Shown: one piece after another, positions 42,201-51,343 of the stretch | Position numbering within the stretch: position 1 is the first letter of the stretch | Layout of the letters: each line of letters opens with the position of its first letter | From: Rebecca billardiae RCC1528 | Lineage: Eukaryota > Haptophyta | Assembly (NCBI GenBank): GCA_965240325.2 | Contig: OZ251243.1 | Location: 434,001-498,000, forward strand | Direction of reading: 5' to 3' | Length of the DNA stretch: 64,000 bases | The notes under the pieces: model-generated | The model's input: the letters and a program-made list of their open reading frames with translations, nothing else | What the model was told of the DNA's origin: nothing | The model's database searches: none | Translations under genes and position numbers: made by a program

Positions 42201-42380
42201 TTCCGGCAGACGCTCGCGCGCGCGGGGTACCGCGCGGAGTTCGTGTCGGGCGTTCTCGTCGTGAACGGCAAGGTGCGGCTGCGCAAGGCGGGCCCGCGCA
42301 AGGTCGCCCTGGACGGCGTGTACGGCGACGACTACTTTGCCGTGCGGCAGCTGCTCTACTCGCAGTTCCGACGCATCTGA
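39255..42380 (+). CDS. CPSF2: Cleavage and polyadenylation specificity factor subunit 2 (CPSF100)
   Basis: The model joins 39255-40742 and 40929-42380, giving 979 residues (animal CPSF2 is about 780). The metallo-beta-lactamase fold starts FLLDCG-like (TLLLDCGSTERFDL) and carries the degenerate SHADLAHLGGLPYA in place of HxHxDH, as expected for the inactive CPSF100 paralogue of the CPSF73 nuclease. KMGQMFLYDAYQ, LDDVDAAFEHI and ITPLPAGRTLGG follow the family closely. A beta-CASP region comes next. The C-terminus (LSDFRQTLARAGYRAEFVSG, then LLYSQFRRI) is diagnostic. The 186-bp intron is a multiple of three without stops, so the unspliced frame is also open; removing it restores DEWGEEVSEPEW. 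Extra length comes from Ala-rich insertions. It acts in nuclear mRNA 3'-end processing. Confidence 0.95.
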   Translation: MDPVRVRLRPLWGEGADEPLCSVLEVDGCTLLLDCGSTERFDLPALEPLRELAPSVDAVLLSHADLAHLGGLPYAYGHLGLRCPVYATLPVWKMGQMFLYDAYQARATECGGAVDGFDLDDVDAAFEHITQLKYAQLVRLRGARGRGVSITPLPAGRTLGGAIWRVRKETETVLYAVDFGHTAERLLLPAALEEIQRPSALIVSAHAISREAAPLKQRVSTLVEATVTALRAGGSVLLPVDTAARSLELVHTLASHWANAKLGHYPLVFLGHTSYNTLEFAKSQMEWMSDAVIRRFDVSGHALSFRGVIPCTSLEELNDLAEAAAGPMAVCVSTEACDMGLSRAAIAQWLAEPRRLVLFTSPGPPGSVARRLTAASEPPATVQLPRWRRAPLTGPALDAWRARRAAAQRARDEAAAAEEREALAAAAAAMAGAPGAEAGAPAATVGGADGGAGAAADGAEGVLRMAAAAAAATSVEALPLMPYREHFPRRDEWGEEVRSTRAPRRTHAARARACAPRATARRAECGGCSRCSPARALRRSGALAHRGRDPRRVRARPQVSEPEWGRLAKVAAEAERSSLDGASAPRDGVVAAPDAGGAGGAGALGADAAAANGTARAARESAAPKPSGAASAAERVARARTTDGSAADDDAADAALLGADGEQAQRARLELAACRRGAAAAAAAATEETAALDPVAHPAGALASLGADAAVDGVPAGVLVVGAGGAAAEPAPLGWVEGPGEEISVRCRVRLVPMDGHCDARAFKALLARAAPGALALLRGTASDKARATAVATRAGVSRALTPSVRGPPLDLSSGVHMTRISLPDTLLSATEFQQVGGYEVARVRGVLHVPSTPDSTAPDAPALAGGLDAAAAEMGGGAVAEIAPPTAGGDAAAPAAADGGEAEAAPAAAAAGDPMEVTALQPAGGSALPPRRAGTHAALAELRAAPAAQSAMAPSSAGTLAATGGSRALSFVAHGDLRLSDFRQTLARAGYRAEFVSGVLVVNGKVRLRKAGPRKVALDGVYGDDYFAVRQLLYSQFRRI

Positions 42381-44600
42381 TGACAATGATCATCATTGAC
42401 GACCAGCAGCCGCATCGGAGACTACATTTTGATTTGACGGATCAGCAGGATGCTTAGCTCGGGCCACGAGCGCGGTCCTAAGTGACTGACCTAACTCCTA
42501 TTTAGAGTCCTAAGGCCGCTGTGTGGCGGCAGCGTCCTAGCCATATTATTTAATATATATATATATTATTTTCGGATACGTAGTATTTTTATTATTTATT
42601 TATTTTCGTCGCGGGCGCTGCGGATATGGCGGGCGCCGTAGTGATTATTTTGACAGCCTGCACGGCCCTGCTTCTTGAATCTTGGAGTTGGGAATGGGTT
42701 ATGGGAGGGGAATCTGATGGGCCAGGCCCAGCGCTGCTATGTATTATTTATATGTAACATGAGTATCATCATATTCAGCAGCTCTCACTCTGCGTCTGGC
42801 TTCGGTCTCGGAGTTCGATTGTCCTCGCCCTGCGGGCCCTGCCACGTCAACTAAAAGTGATGCTGACTGCTTCAGCAGTATTCAGAGCGATATTGAATTT
42901 ATTATTGGGCCAACATTTACATGAACACGGGCACGACCGAAGGCGAATTGCACAGGCAGGCTTCCTCTATATTTCAGACTCTATTTTACTATATGGCGGG
43001 CCGTAGGTCCACCCCTTGTAGTGCCCGGGAAGAAGATAAGAAAAAGAAAAATAAAAAGAAAATCGCCTCGCCAAGAAAAGAAAATCGCTTCGCTCACTAC
43101 CGGGCGCCCTCGCAGCTCCCACTGGGGACGCTCGGCCGAAAACCATCTGGCGCCTGGCGCGGAGCGCATGGGCCGCGCGCGCCAAATCCAACGCCGGCGC
43201 GGACATCGCGCGAGGATTCCCTAGAGGCTTTTTCGCCCGATTCGCGTTTGCTGCCCTCGTCGTCTCGCGTGCAGGTCGAACGGGGGCTAAATCGACGCGT
43301 TTGGAGCGGTACGCCCGGTTACCCGGTACGCTCGGCGCGTCGACACGATCGTGCGACCTGGGGCGATCCTCGCCCGACGTGCACGTCGAAAGCTCGCACA
43401 GGCCATAGCATCATGCGCTGCGCACGATGACCGCCTCGCGCGATCCACCGTCGCGCGTCGAGCTCGGTGCGAGAAAGCCCTCATCACGAGGCGTCTCGCG
43501 GGCGGGAAGCGCCATCGCACGCGACGCAAGATTTGGCGCGGCCTTCTGAACTCGATCGCCGGAATCCGCGCACCGGACTCAGTCATTGCTCGCGGTCCGG
43601 TCCCTCAGCCGAAGCCCACGTCCGGCCTGCATGGCGTCGACGGTGACCAATGCGACGGAAGCGCAGCGCCAACGGCGTACGACGCGCAGCGGAGGCACCT
43701 CCCGGGTCTGTCGCCGTGGCAGCAACCGCGTCTTCGCGAGTTGGCGACCCTCGCCGCAGCGCGACACAGACAAGCCCGTGATGCCATCCACACAGAGATG
43801 AAACGTCGAGCATGCAACATCGCCGCGCCATCCTCGTCCATGGCGCAGGCGCTGCGGGACGAGGCGGAAGTCGTCACGCCGGTGACGGATGCGCTGCGAC
43901 TCGTGTGCCCGCGTGAGCAGCGCTTGCCCACTCTCGATCGCGAGTGGCACACGCTGTCGCTGTGCGCGCGCGCGCGCACAACCAACAGCTCATCGTGCCG
44001 CCTGAGCACGCGAGCGCCAGACCTGTCGAAGAGGCGAAGAGCGACGACCGCGTGAACGTCAACGCGCTCGTGATTCCCTCGTGGGTGTGGGCCTCGCTGA
44101 TGGAGTGATGCGCATACTACTAAGAGTACAGACCGTGAGACGTGTGTACACGTCGGAGAGCCAACAATTCATGGTCACAGGTCCTTGCAGTTACTTGCAC
44201 TCGACTGTCCGTCACCCACGGCCACGAGCGAATAATGTGGAAAGCAGACGCGAACCCCGACCCGCAAAGGATACATTGCGACAGCACTGGCACGGCCCGC
44301 CGCCCCCCCGCCCGCCAGGGCACAGTTTGTATTTACCCATCTCAGACTCTGGTCAGAACACGGCCCAGGAACGATCCGGATGCGCGCGGTCCGTAGCTAT
44401 TGGAATAAAGATGTCACCGGACTGGGTAAATAGCTATGAAAAATTCTGGAAACCCACGAGAACAAAGGCACGACTTCACGCTGGGGACCAGCCCGTCGCA
44501 CGAGTCTGAACTAAAAGGACTCGCACGCAGGCGGCCGCGGGAGCTCGCAGCCGGGCGAGCCGGCGGGTGCGAGGGAAGCCCCCGAATCGGGACCGACACC
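42381..44600. other. Intergenic region with AT-rich and repeat segments
   Basis: 42540-42610 is AT-rich with ATTT/TATA runs. A CAGACTCTATTTTACTATAT motif at about 42977 recurs near 47951 and, inverted, near 49678; it may be a shared element terminus. A 234-codon frame at 43351-44055 lacks an ATG-initiated, motif-bearing product and has competing frames, so I do not call it a gene. Confidence 0.45.
44323..44440 (-). repeat. Dispersed repeat family C, minus copy
   Basis: Reverse complement of a segment at 47951-48072. Shared parts include CATAGCTATTTACCCAGTCC, a GGACCG..CCTGGGCC-like middle and CCAGAGTCTGAxATGGGTAAAT. Differences are numerous enough to indicate an old copy. Confidence 0.7.
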
Positions 44601-45203
44601 ATGACGACGAAGCCCCTGCTGCACCTGCGGCAAGCGCTGGGCGACAACCTCACAGGCGTGAACGAATCCAAGCAGATCATCATCGACGGCTGCTTCTGCT
44701 GCAACACGTCGCTCTACCTGGAGCAGCCCGGGTGCGCGCGTGCACGCTCGCGCGCGTTGCACATGCTTGCGCCGTCGGCATCACTGTCACACGTGGTGTG
44801 GGGTGGGGGGATGGGGGGATGCGGCCCAGATTGAGAGCGGTAGAGACGCCCCTCTGCCCAAGCATGGTCCGGAAAACGTCCGCTGACCGCCACCCGACGC
44901 GCCGTACGGAATGCCTGCAGGTGTATTGGCATCAGCTCAAAGGCTGAGCTCTGCTGCCTTGAGGGCGAGTGCTGCCTGAAGCCCAAGGTCCCGCCGATCA
45001 GCAAGCTGTACTGCATCGACATCCGAGTCGCAAAGTTCCAGCTGCGCCTTAAGGAGCAGATCCAGTGCTGCTGCTGTGTCACCAACTTTGCGCTGCCGCC
45101 AGACAGTGAGGTGCCGCTCACGTTTGCCAAGTTTGGCCTCGCCGTCTACCCAAAGGTGGGCTGCCTCCAGACGCAGGGGGCGCTGATGATGGGACGGCTC
45201 TAG
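44601..45203 (+). CDS. Small cysteine-rich protein, two exons
   Basis: The model joins 44601-44731 and 44921-45203, giving 137 residues. Exon 1 starts MTTKPLLHLRQALGD and ends in GCFCCNTSLYLEQ. Exon 2 continues CIGISSKAELCCLEGECCLK, then IQCCCCVTNFALPPDSEVPL, then FAKFGLAVYPKVGC. A split Gly codon (phase 2) joins them. Thirteen cysteines, several adjacent, occur in 137 residues, without a signal peptide. The CC and CCCC clusters could be lipid-modified or bind metal (inference). The even Cys pattern across the splice join supports the model. I cannot name the family or function. Confidence 0.7.
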
Positions 45204-46494
45204 GGCAGATGGGGTTGAGGAGCGTGCGTCGGCCTGTCGATGCCCGTGCTGTGCGACTGTGCACTTGCTGCAGCAGACGATGCTGCGCTGGCCGACGGCG
45301 ACGCCCCGGAGCGCGGGCCGAGGCCCGACTTAGGATGACTTCAGGATCAAGGCGGACAGATAAGAGAGAGAGACTCTAGAGCTCTAGAGAGAGAGAGAGT
45401 AGACATATGTAGATCTCGTCATTAACACAGAGACTCTGAGAGCCGCCCGCCTGCTGGTGCGGTGGTGCCCCGCCGCCGCAACCACGCGGCCCACGCCCGC
45501 GGGCCACGGCCACTGCGCCCACTGGCACTGCCGGGCGGCTCGAAGCGGCGCCGCGCCGCCAGGCAGTGCCGCGGCCACCGTGTCGTCCGTGACCGGGATA
45601 ACAGCAGACGACTGTCAGACATAGCATCAGTGCGTTCCACTCCCCGGAGTGCACGCGACCCCTTGGCGGGCCCTCGGGCGCCAACCGTTGCGTCGTAGGC
45701 GGCGCGTACCGCCGACCGCGTCGGTGGGCGCAGCCGTGAGTGACCCAATGAACCCTCTCGCACCGCGCCCGGGCAGACCTCGACACCCGCCAGAGAGTGA
45801 GCGTCACAGTCGGCCCGTCACTCGCTCGCGCGCGGCCGCGGAGGCCCCCGAGTGCACTGCGCCGAGCACCCGGCCGGCACCCGCGCGCCGGCCAAGCTGG
45901 CGAGAATGGCGCGCGGAGGGATGGCGGCGAAGGCGCGTCAGCGTTGCCCACGCGAGCGATCATCACGCCCCGCCGGCGCCTGCCGCCACCGCCGCAGCCG
46001 CCATCGTGCGCCCTGACCCGCCGGCCCAAGCGCGGCACGCGCGGTGCCCGGGCTGGGGAGGGCCGGGCGCGGGCCCGACGATGGCTGATCAGCCGCCGCC
46101 ACCCGATTAGGCGCGGGCGCGCAGCCGCCGCCAGCATTAGGATTAATACGGGCGGCTTCAATGGGAATCTCACATACAAACTACGACGTACGTACGCGCA
46201 ATCGCAAATCTAATCAGCGGACTGTCATAGCCCACTCACTACACCAAAAATTTCCCGGCTAAATCCAACCCCACAAATTCCCCTTGACGATGAAAATCCT
46301 GCGCGCATTATCTTTTTTGATTTTGCTGAGCACGTGATGCGCCGCGCCCCCGGCTTTCGCTCACGCTCAGTCCTTTCGGGGCGTGCGCCATTATTGCGAT
46401 AACCGCGGGCTCAGGCACTGACGGGCCGCCATTGATGAACTCCGCCCCCCCCCCCGGCCGCTACCAGAGCACAGTTCATTCCATATACATATAC

Positions 46495-46533
<39 letters not shown>

Positions 46534-47332
46534 GCGTTATTGGCACAATAATGAGTGTCTACTCTAAGAGCGACACCGCCAAGATCCGGCTCGCTTGGCA
46601 TCATCAGACATCAACCAGCTGTCCGGCCGGGGCGCCCGCCGCCCAGCGCGCGCAGTCCTGGTCGGACCCCTTTTCGGCAGCCAATCCGGTCGGCACCGGG
46701 CACGGCCTGCAGGACTTCCGACTTGCTCGGCGATTCCTGTTTCCTTCCAGGCGGCTCTTCTGGGCTTCTGGCTTTCGGCGCGGCGCGGCCCAAGGTACGG
46801 GGGCGTGGCACGACACAAAGCGCCGAGCTGGGCAGGGGGGCCATCGGACACCGCACGCTACACTCTCCTCCGACCACTCTTGTGAGCTCGGCACACAGGA
46901 GGTGTACGCCTTTGGCAGTCCCCTCTGCTCGGTGAGGTTGCTGCTATCAGCGCCTCCGCCCTGCCAGCGCCACAGTCCACACCGCAGCCGCGTCGTCGCT
47001 CGTCTGGCATCAGATTCTGGCGTCCAGCAGCTCACGTGCTGCCAGTCCGTGCTGCCGCGTCAGCTCGGGCTGCTCAGCTCCGCGGCGGCGGTTCATTCTC
47101 CGCACTGCCCGCGCCCGTCGTTCGTTGGTTAAAGCCCCGACCTATATGACACCTACAATGATATAACATGATCGTGCCCCAATCATGATGATCGTGGACT
47201 GTCCCAAGGCCAAGACGCAGTTCACGCCACGACCATCCAGCTCTCGGTCGTGCTCGACGACGCTTCGAGCGAGCAGGGCATGGCGGAGTGGAACCTACTA
47301 TACATACTGCTAGTGTTAGACACAATCATGTA
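45204..47332. other. Intergenic region, microsatellites and no supported gene
   Basis: GA-rich tracts lie at about 45362-45402. A polyC/polyG stretch and an ATATAC/TA tract lie at 46480-46530. Large GC-rich open frames on both strands (45376-46179 minus, 46551-47132 plus) have no motif and overlap each other. Confidence 0.45.
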
Positions 47333-47575
47333 TACTTCACGACGTGGCATGCAACGTCAACGGGCAAGCGTCCAAGGCTCACAGAGTGCAGCAGACACAT
47401 AGATAGAATGCGTCCGCGCCTTCGTCCGACCAGGTCAGGCAGTGCGCCACCCGCAGCCCTGCCCCCCTACGGGGGCGGGGCCGGGATGGAGCACCGCCTC
47501 GGCCTGAGGCATTCGGCGGCGACGGCAGATGCCGCCGCGGCCGAGCGCCTTCCGGAGCACTTGATGGATGGATTA
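47333..47575 (-). repeat. Dispersed repeat family D, minus copy
   Basis: Reverse complement of the right part of the tandem units at 53088-53484 and 53506-53895. Shared blocks include ACGACGTGGCATGCAACG, TGCAGCAGACACATAGATAG and GGAGCACCGCCTCGGCCTG. Confidence 0.85.
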
Positions 47576-47649
47576 TGACGGGTGAGGTCGTAGCGCCGGT
47601 CAAGATGTCGCCGCAGCCCGCCGACCTAGCGGCGCCGAGCATAGCTATG

Positions 47650-47715
47650 TACTATCTATCAATCTATCTATCTATCTATCTATCTATATATATTAAGAGA
47701 GAGAGAGAGTAAGTG
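47650..47715 (+). repeat. CTAT and GA microsatellites
   Basis: A CTAT array at about 47655-47690 is followed by a short GA run. Simple sequence, no other signal. Confidence 0.9.
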
Positions 47716-47950
47716 AGCCAGTCATCAATCGTTATATATTCGATTCATCGCGTATCATAAAGATGATCGTCGGCACAGGCTCTGGCTCCGGTTGACCCCT
47801 GCCAGTCCGGTCATAGAAACCGGGCGTACCGAAAATGATCTTCGCATTCCTGCGGCCGAATGAACGCCCGAAGTGTCCCACAGGGCTCCAAGTAGGGTTA
47901 ATATGGATGGCCAATAAGTGCCCAGGGTGTGAAACTCAGTTTGTGACTAC

Positions 47951-48072
47951 TTCAGACTCTATTTTCATAGCTATTTACCCAGTCCGGTGGCATATTTCCA
48001 ATCGCTACGGGTGCATCCGGATCGCCCCCGGACCGTGTTCTGACCAGAGTCTGAAATGGGTAAATACATAGT
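47951..48072 (+). repeat. Dispersed repeat family C, plus copy
   Basis: Begins CAGACTCTATTTTCATAGCT and ends CTGAAATGGGTAAATACATA. Its ends carry inverted CATAGCTATTTACCC..GGGTAAATACATAG motifs, as a short transposon-like unit would. A family B copy starts immediately after it. Confidence 0.65.
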
Positions 48073-48139
48073 AATGACCGCGTTCCGCGGTCCTTTTCCG
48101 TAGAACGAACGTAGTTCGGGGCCCGCGGTGGCGGTGCAC
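48073..48139 (+). repeat. Dispersed repeat family B, copy 4
   Basis: TGACCGCGTTCCGCGGTCCT, then GAACGAACGTAGTTCGGGGC and CCGCGGTGGCGGTGCACC. It directly abuts the family C copy. Confidence 0.8.
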
Positions 48140-49494
48140 CCTCCGTCGCAGTCGTCCCGTACACGTGTAACTAGACTCCATCCAGCGGCGCGCCGCCCAG
48201 CGCCGCGCCGCCGCCGGCGTGCGCCGAGTGTGGATGTCGGTCGTCGGCCGAGCTGCCCTCATCACAGACGGCCCTTACCTGACCCCCTGCGCGTGCGCGA
48301 CGGCCGACAGGCGGATGCGACTCGGCGTGATCGACGCACGAGCGCGACTCTTGCACGCCAGGCCACCGGCGGAGCTGACTGACAGCCAGGGAGCCGGACG
48401 GCGCGGGACCGCGCGGATTCGACCGTTCGTTCGGGCCTGCCGCTGACCGTCGTCGCCGCGACGCCAGCAGCGCAGGAGTAGATGATCTGCAGGTCAGTAG
48501 GGTTCGACCTGCGCGCCTGCGCGACGGCCGACAGGCGGGCGCGAGGCGTGAGCGACGCATGAGCGCGACTCTACGTGCACACCAGGCACCACGCGGCCGA
48601 GCTGACTGACCGCGAGCCAGGGAGCACGGTGCGAGCAGCCATGCAGCACCGGTGCTTGCTTGCGCGCGCCGCGCGTGCACGGGGTGACACACCTCGGTCA
48701 GGCTCGGCACGCGTCGCAGAGGCACGGCCAGCTCTGGGCACGCCAGGCGCCCAGGCCACGCGGAGCTGACAGCCACTGGGAGCCGACGGCGCGCGGGGCC
48801 GCGGCCAGTTCCGAGTTCGACTTGCGCCTGCTCTGAAGAAGAGTTCTGGGAGACCCTGGCGGAGAGGCATGGCAAGGGGGGCGTGTGGTGAAGTCGGAGA
48901 CTCAGAGATCGATCAGTCCGGCATCATGCGCCGCTGCCCCCGAGCTTGCGAGAGCCCGAACACAGGGCGGCGGCTGCGGCGGCGGCGGCGCGGCCGCGCG
49001 GCCGGCCGCGCAGGCATCGACAGGGCGCGGCAGGGGCGTGCGGAGTGACTAGTGAGCGGGCACGAACGCGATGTCGACGGCCGTCGGGACCCGCCGCAGA
49101 CGCGCGCTCCAGGCGCCACTCGGCACTCGCCACGCGCACCTGCCCATCGAGCGCCCCCTTGCGGACCAACCAAGAGTCGTCGCGGCTCGCTCGCCACCCC
49201 TGAAGAAACCTGCACACGTCGTCCTTGCGACGGCGGCAGGTTTTGAGCTCGCCAGCTCGGTAAGTCAGTGACTATGGAATGGGCTGGCAACGAATAGCTG
49301 CGCGGGTATTTTCAATAAGGCTTGCGGGTTTTAGACTCTAGATACCAACCGCCGCGAAGCCAAGTTCATATTCATCAAGGCGGAGGCAAACTATCATCAC
49401 ACATGAACGAGAGTCTACCCACAAAATTTACTCAGCCTGGCACACTTGGGCGTGGGTTTCGTTGATTCCTCTGTTTGTTCACTATTCAAGACGG
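48140..49494. other. Intergenic region with a diverged tandem duplication
   Basis: Segments at about 48290-48420 and 48518-48630 are related (GCGACGGCCGACAGGCGG, GACGCAxGAGCGCGACTCT, GAGCTGACTGAC), and a third partial copy lies near 48745-48810. A GGC-rich patch lies at 48970-49010. No gene is supported. Confidence 0.5.
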
Positions 49495-49677
49495 CGGCCG
49501 CGTCCTTTTTCGACGCTAATGCACCTGTAAGGGAGTCTCAAAATCGAAACTCGGTCTCCTCCAGCCCTAAAAAATCGCCCCCCGTCCCTTTTTTCTTGAT
49601 CAAAGATCTTTTTGAAACGTGGTTCGGGCCCGCTGGTGCGGGCTCCACGCTGCGCGCTCCGCCCTGCACCGCGGGCC
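49495..49677 (+). repeat. Dispersed repeat family A, copy 4 (long form)
   Basis: Aligns with 34230-34430 across the upstream part (TCTCAAAATCGAAACTCGGT) and the core (CTTGATCAAAGATC, the hairpin, CACCGCGGGCC). It is followed directly by AAAATAGAGTCTGA, the inverse of the family C terminus. Confidence 0.85.
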
Positions 49678-49989
49678 AAAATAGAGTCTGAACTATAGAG
49701 TGAAGTGCTTGTTGGCGCGCGCCCAATATCGCTCTGAAGTCATATCATCTAGGCATCCATTGAGGTCCTCCTGTGCAGTTTTCACGAGTGACTTCATGTC
49801 TTCATGAAGGAGCTCACAGTGCCCGTCTAGCTGGCAGGGTCGTCAACCGAAGCCAGAGCCCACCGATATATCATAGCGTAAGCAAGGCTGCGTCGGTCAT
49901 CCTATAGTGGTGCTATAGTGTAGCACCGTCACCGACCGATCGACTACAGCACGACCTCGTCGGAGCGGGTGGCTCAGCCCAGGGGCCGC

Positions 49990-50982
49990 TCACGGCTCAG
50001 CCCCGGCGCCGGCGGCCGCCGATTCGTCACGCGGGCGTTTGCTTGATGACGGAGCGCGTGCGAAGAAGTCGCCGATCTTCTTGCGCGCCTCCTTCGGCGC
50101 GCGCGGCACCGACTCGCCTGCCAGTGCGTGCGTGAGCGCGCGCAGCCGCCTGGCGTTGGCGTGCATAGCGCACGGCCGCTCTCCCGTGTCGTTGAGGATG
50201 CTCACGTAAACATCGAGCCCTCGCGTCCGGAGCTCGTGCAGCTGCGCCGCGTACTGGGCGAGCTCCGTATCCGTGTACCGGTACGTGTGCTCATCGTTCC
50301 GCCCGTGCAGCCGCACGTATGCAAAGTCTGCGGTGACCACCGGCTGCAGGGCCTCGAGCTCGTAGCTCGCACTCGAGCCATCCCGGCCCTCGCCCTGCCT
50401 GCCGACCGTCGCGCGCCCGACCGAGTTGGGGTGGCAGCAGAGGGCCCAGTTGTGCACGCGCATGAAGGCTAGCACTGCTTCGTCCTCGAACCAGCTGCTG
50501 TGGCGGAACTCGAACACAATCCGCGGCCGTTCGCCGGCTCTCGCCGAGAGCACTGGCTCAAGTGCATGCAGCCGACTGACGTCTGCCGTGAGCGTGCGCG
50601 GGCACTGGAAGAGGATGGGCCCTGCCGCCTCGCCGAGGTGCTCCGCCGCGACGAGCAAGGCACGCACGCGGTCGAGCACCCCGTCCGACAGCCCACCGTC
50701 GTGAGTGATGGCGCCAGGCGCCTTGAGGCCGAGTTCGAAACGCCGCGCGCACCGCGAATGCCACGAGCCAATCGTCGCGAGTGAGGGAAGGCCGTAAAAG
50801 GACGAGTTGATCTCCACGAAGTCGAAGTGCTCCTGGTACAGGTCGAGGAAGTCAGTCGACTTGGTCCGCCGAGGGTACAGGTCACCGACCCACGTCGACT
50901 GCCCAAGCCCCGCGCACCCCACGCGCAGCGCACCGACCTGTGCCGGCGTCGGGTCGATACCGCCATTGTCGTGCGCCGCCAT
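49990..50982 (-). CDS. DUF72 (YecE-like) family protein
   Basis: A 330-residue, single-exon ATG frame. DUF72 TIM-barrel signatures are present in order: VGCAGLGQSTWVGDLYP near residue 21, FVEINSSFYGLPS, a RFELGLKAPGAITHD strand, ILFQCPRTL, VFEFRHSSWF, YVRLHGRNDEHTYRY and the late VYVSILNDTGERPCAMHA with the ANARRL helix. The biochemical function of the family is not established. The last roughly 40 residues extend beyond the barrel: basic and low-complexity, with RKKIGDFFARA near residue 303, which resembles a PCNA-interacting (PIP) peptide apart from lacking the leading Gln, and KRPRDES, a possible nuclear signal. These last points are inference. Confidence 0.88.
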   Translation of the reverse strand: MAAHDNGGIDPTPAQVGALRVGCAGLGQSTWVGDLYPRRTKSTDFLDLYQEHFDFVEINSSFYGLPSLATIGSWHSRCARRFELGLKAPGAITHDGGLSDGVLDRVRALLVAAEHLGEAAGPILFQCPRTLTADVSRLHALEPVLSARAGERPRIVFEFRHSSWFEDEAVLAFMRVHNWALCCHPNSVGRATVGRQGEGRDGSSASYELEALQPVVTADFAYVRLHGRNDEHTYRYTDTELAQYAAQLHELRTRGLDVYVSILNDTGERPCAMHANARRLRALTHALAGESVPRAPKEARKKIGDFFARAPSSSKRPRDESAAAGAGAEP

Positions 50983-51059
50983 CGTCGTTTACTCGTTTTC
51001 ACCTGAATGAACATGATACATTGAATGAACCAAGGGCGGTACTGGTGACTGTGACTCTG

Positions 51060-51158
51060 TGAGCTGTGTGCGTCTCTTATTCTTATAATAGTAAACTGTA
51101 CAGCCGTACGTACAGACGTACAGTTTACATACTCAGAATAAGAGACGCACGCAGCTCA
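51060..51158. mobile_element. 99-bp foldback MITE-like element
   Basis: The two halves are near-perfect inverted repeats: TGAGCTGTGTGCGTCTCTTA and TTCT on the left, AGAATAAGAGACGCACGCAG and CTCA on the right, with inner TAAACTGTAC..GTACAGTTTA arms. A degraded relative lies near 3976. It could also fold as an RNA hairpin if transcribed. Confidence 0.75.
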
Positions 51159-51343
51159 GGTGTGCGGGACTATGGTAACAGTCGACTCACGCCCAAAGGC
51201 TTAGTACATTGTTAGAGTACTATGATTTTTAAAACGTGCCGACTCACTTGGCGACGGTCTTGCGACTGTTATTATATATAACGGGGCGAGTGATTGACGC
51301 CATCCAACCGTAACTGCACAAAGACACACAAATAACACGCCTA

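Noticed and set aside
43351-44055. 234-codon plus-strand frame
   Set aside because: No motif; composition is typical of chance GC-rich frames and overlapping frames on the other strand are similar.
46551-47132. 193-codon plus-strand frame after the ATATAC tract
   Set aside because: No recognisable domain, several overlapping frames, and it is downstream of a microsatellite only.
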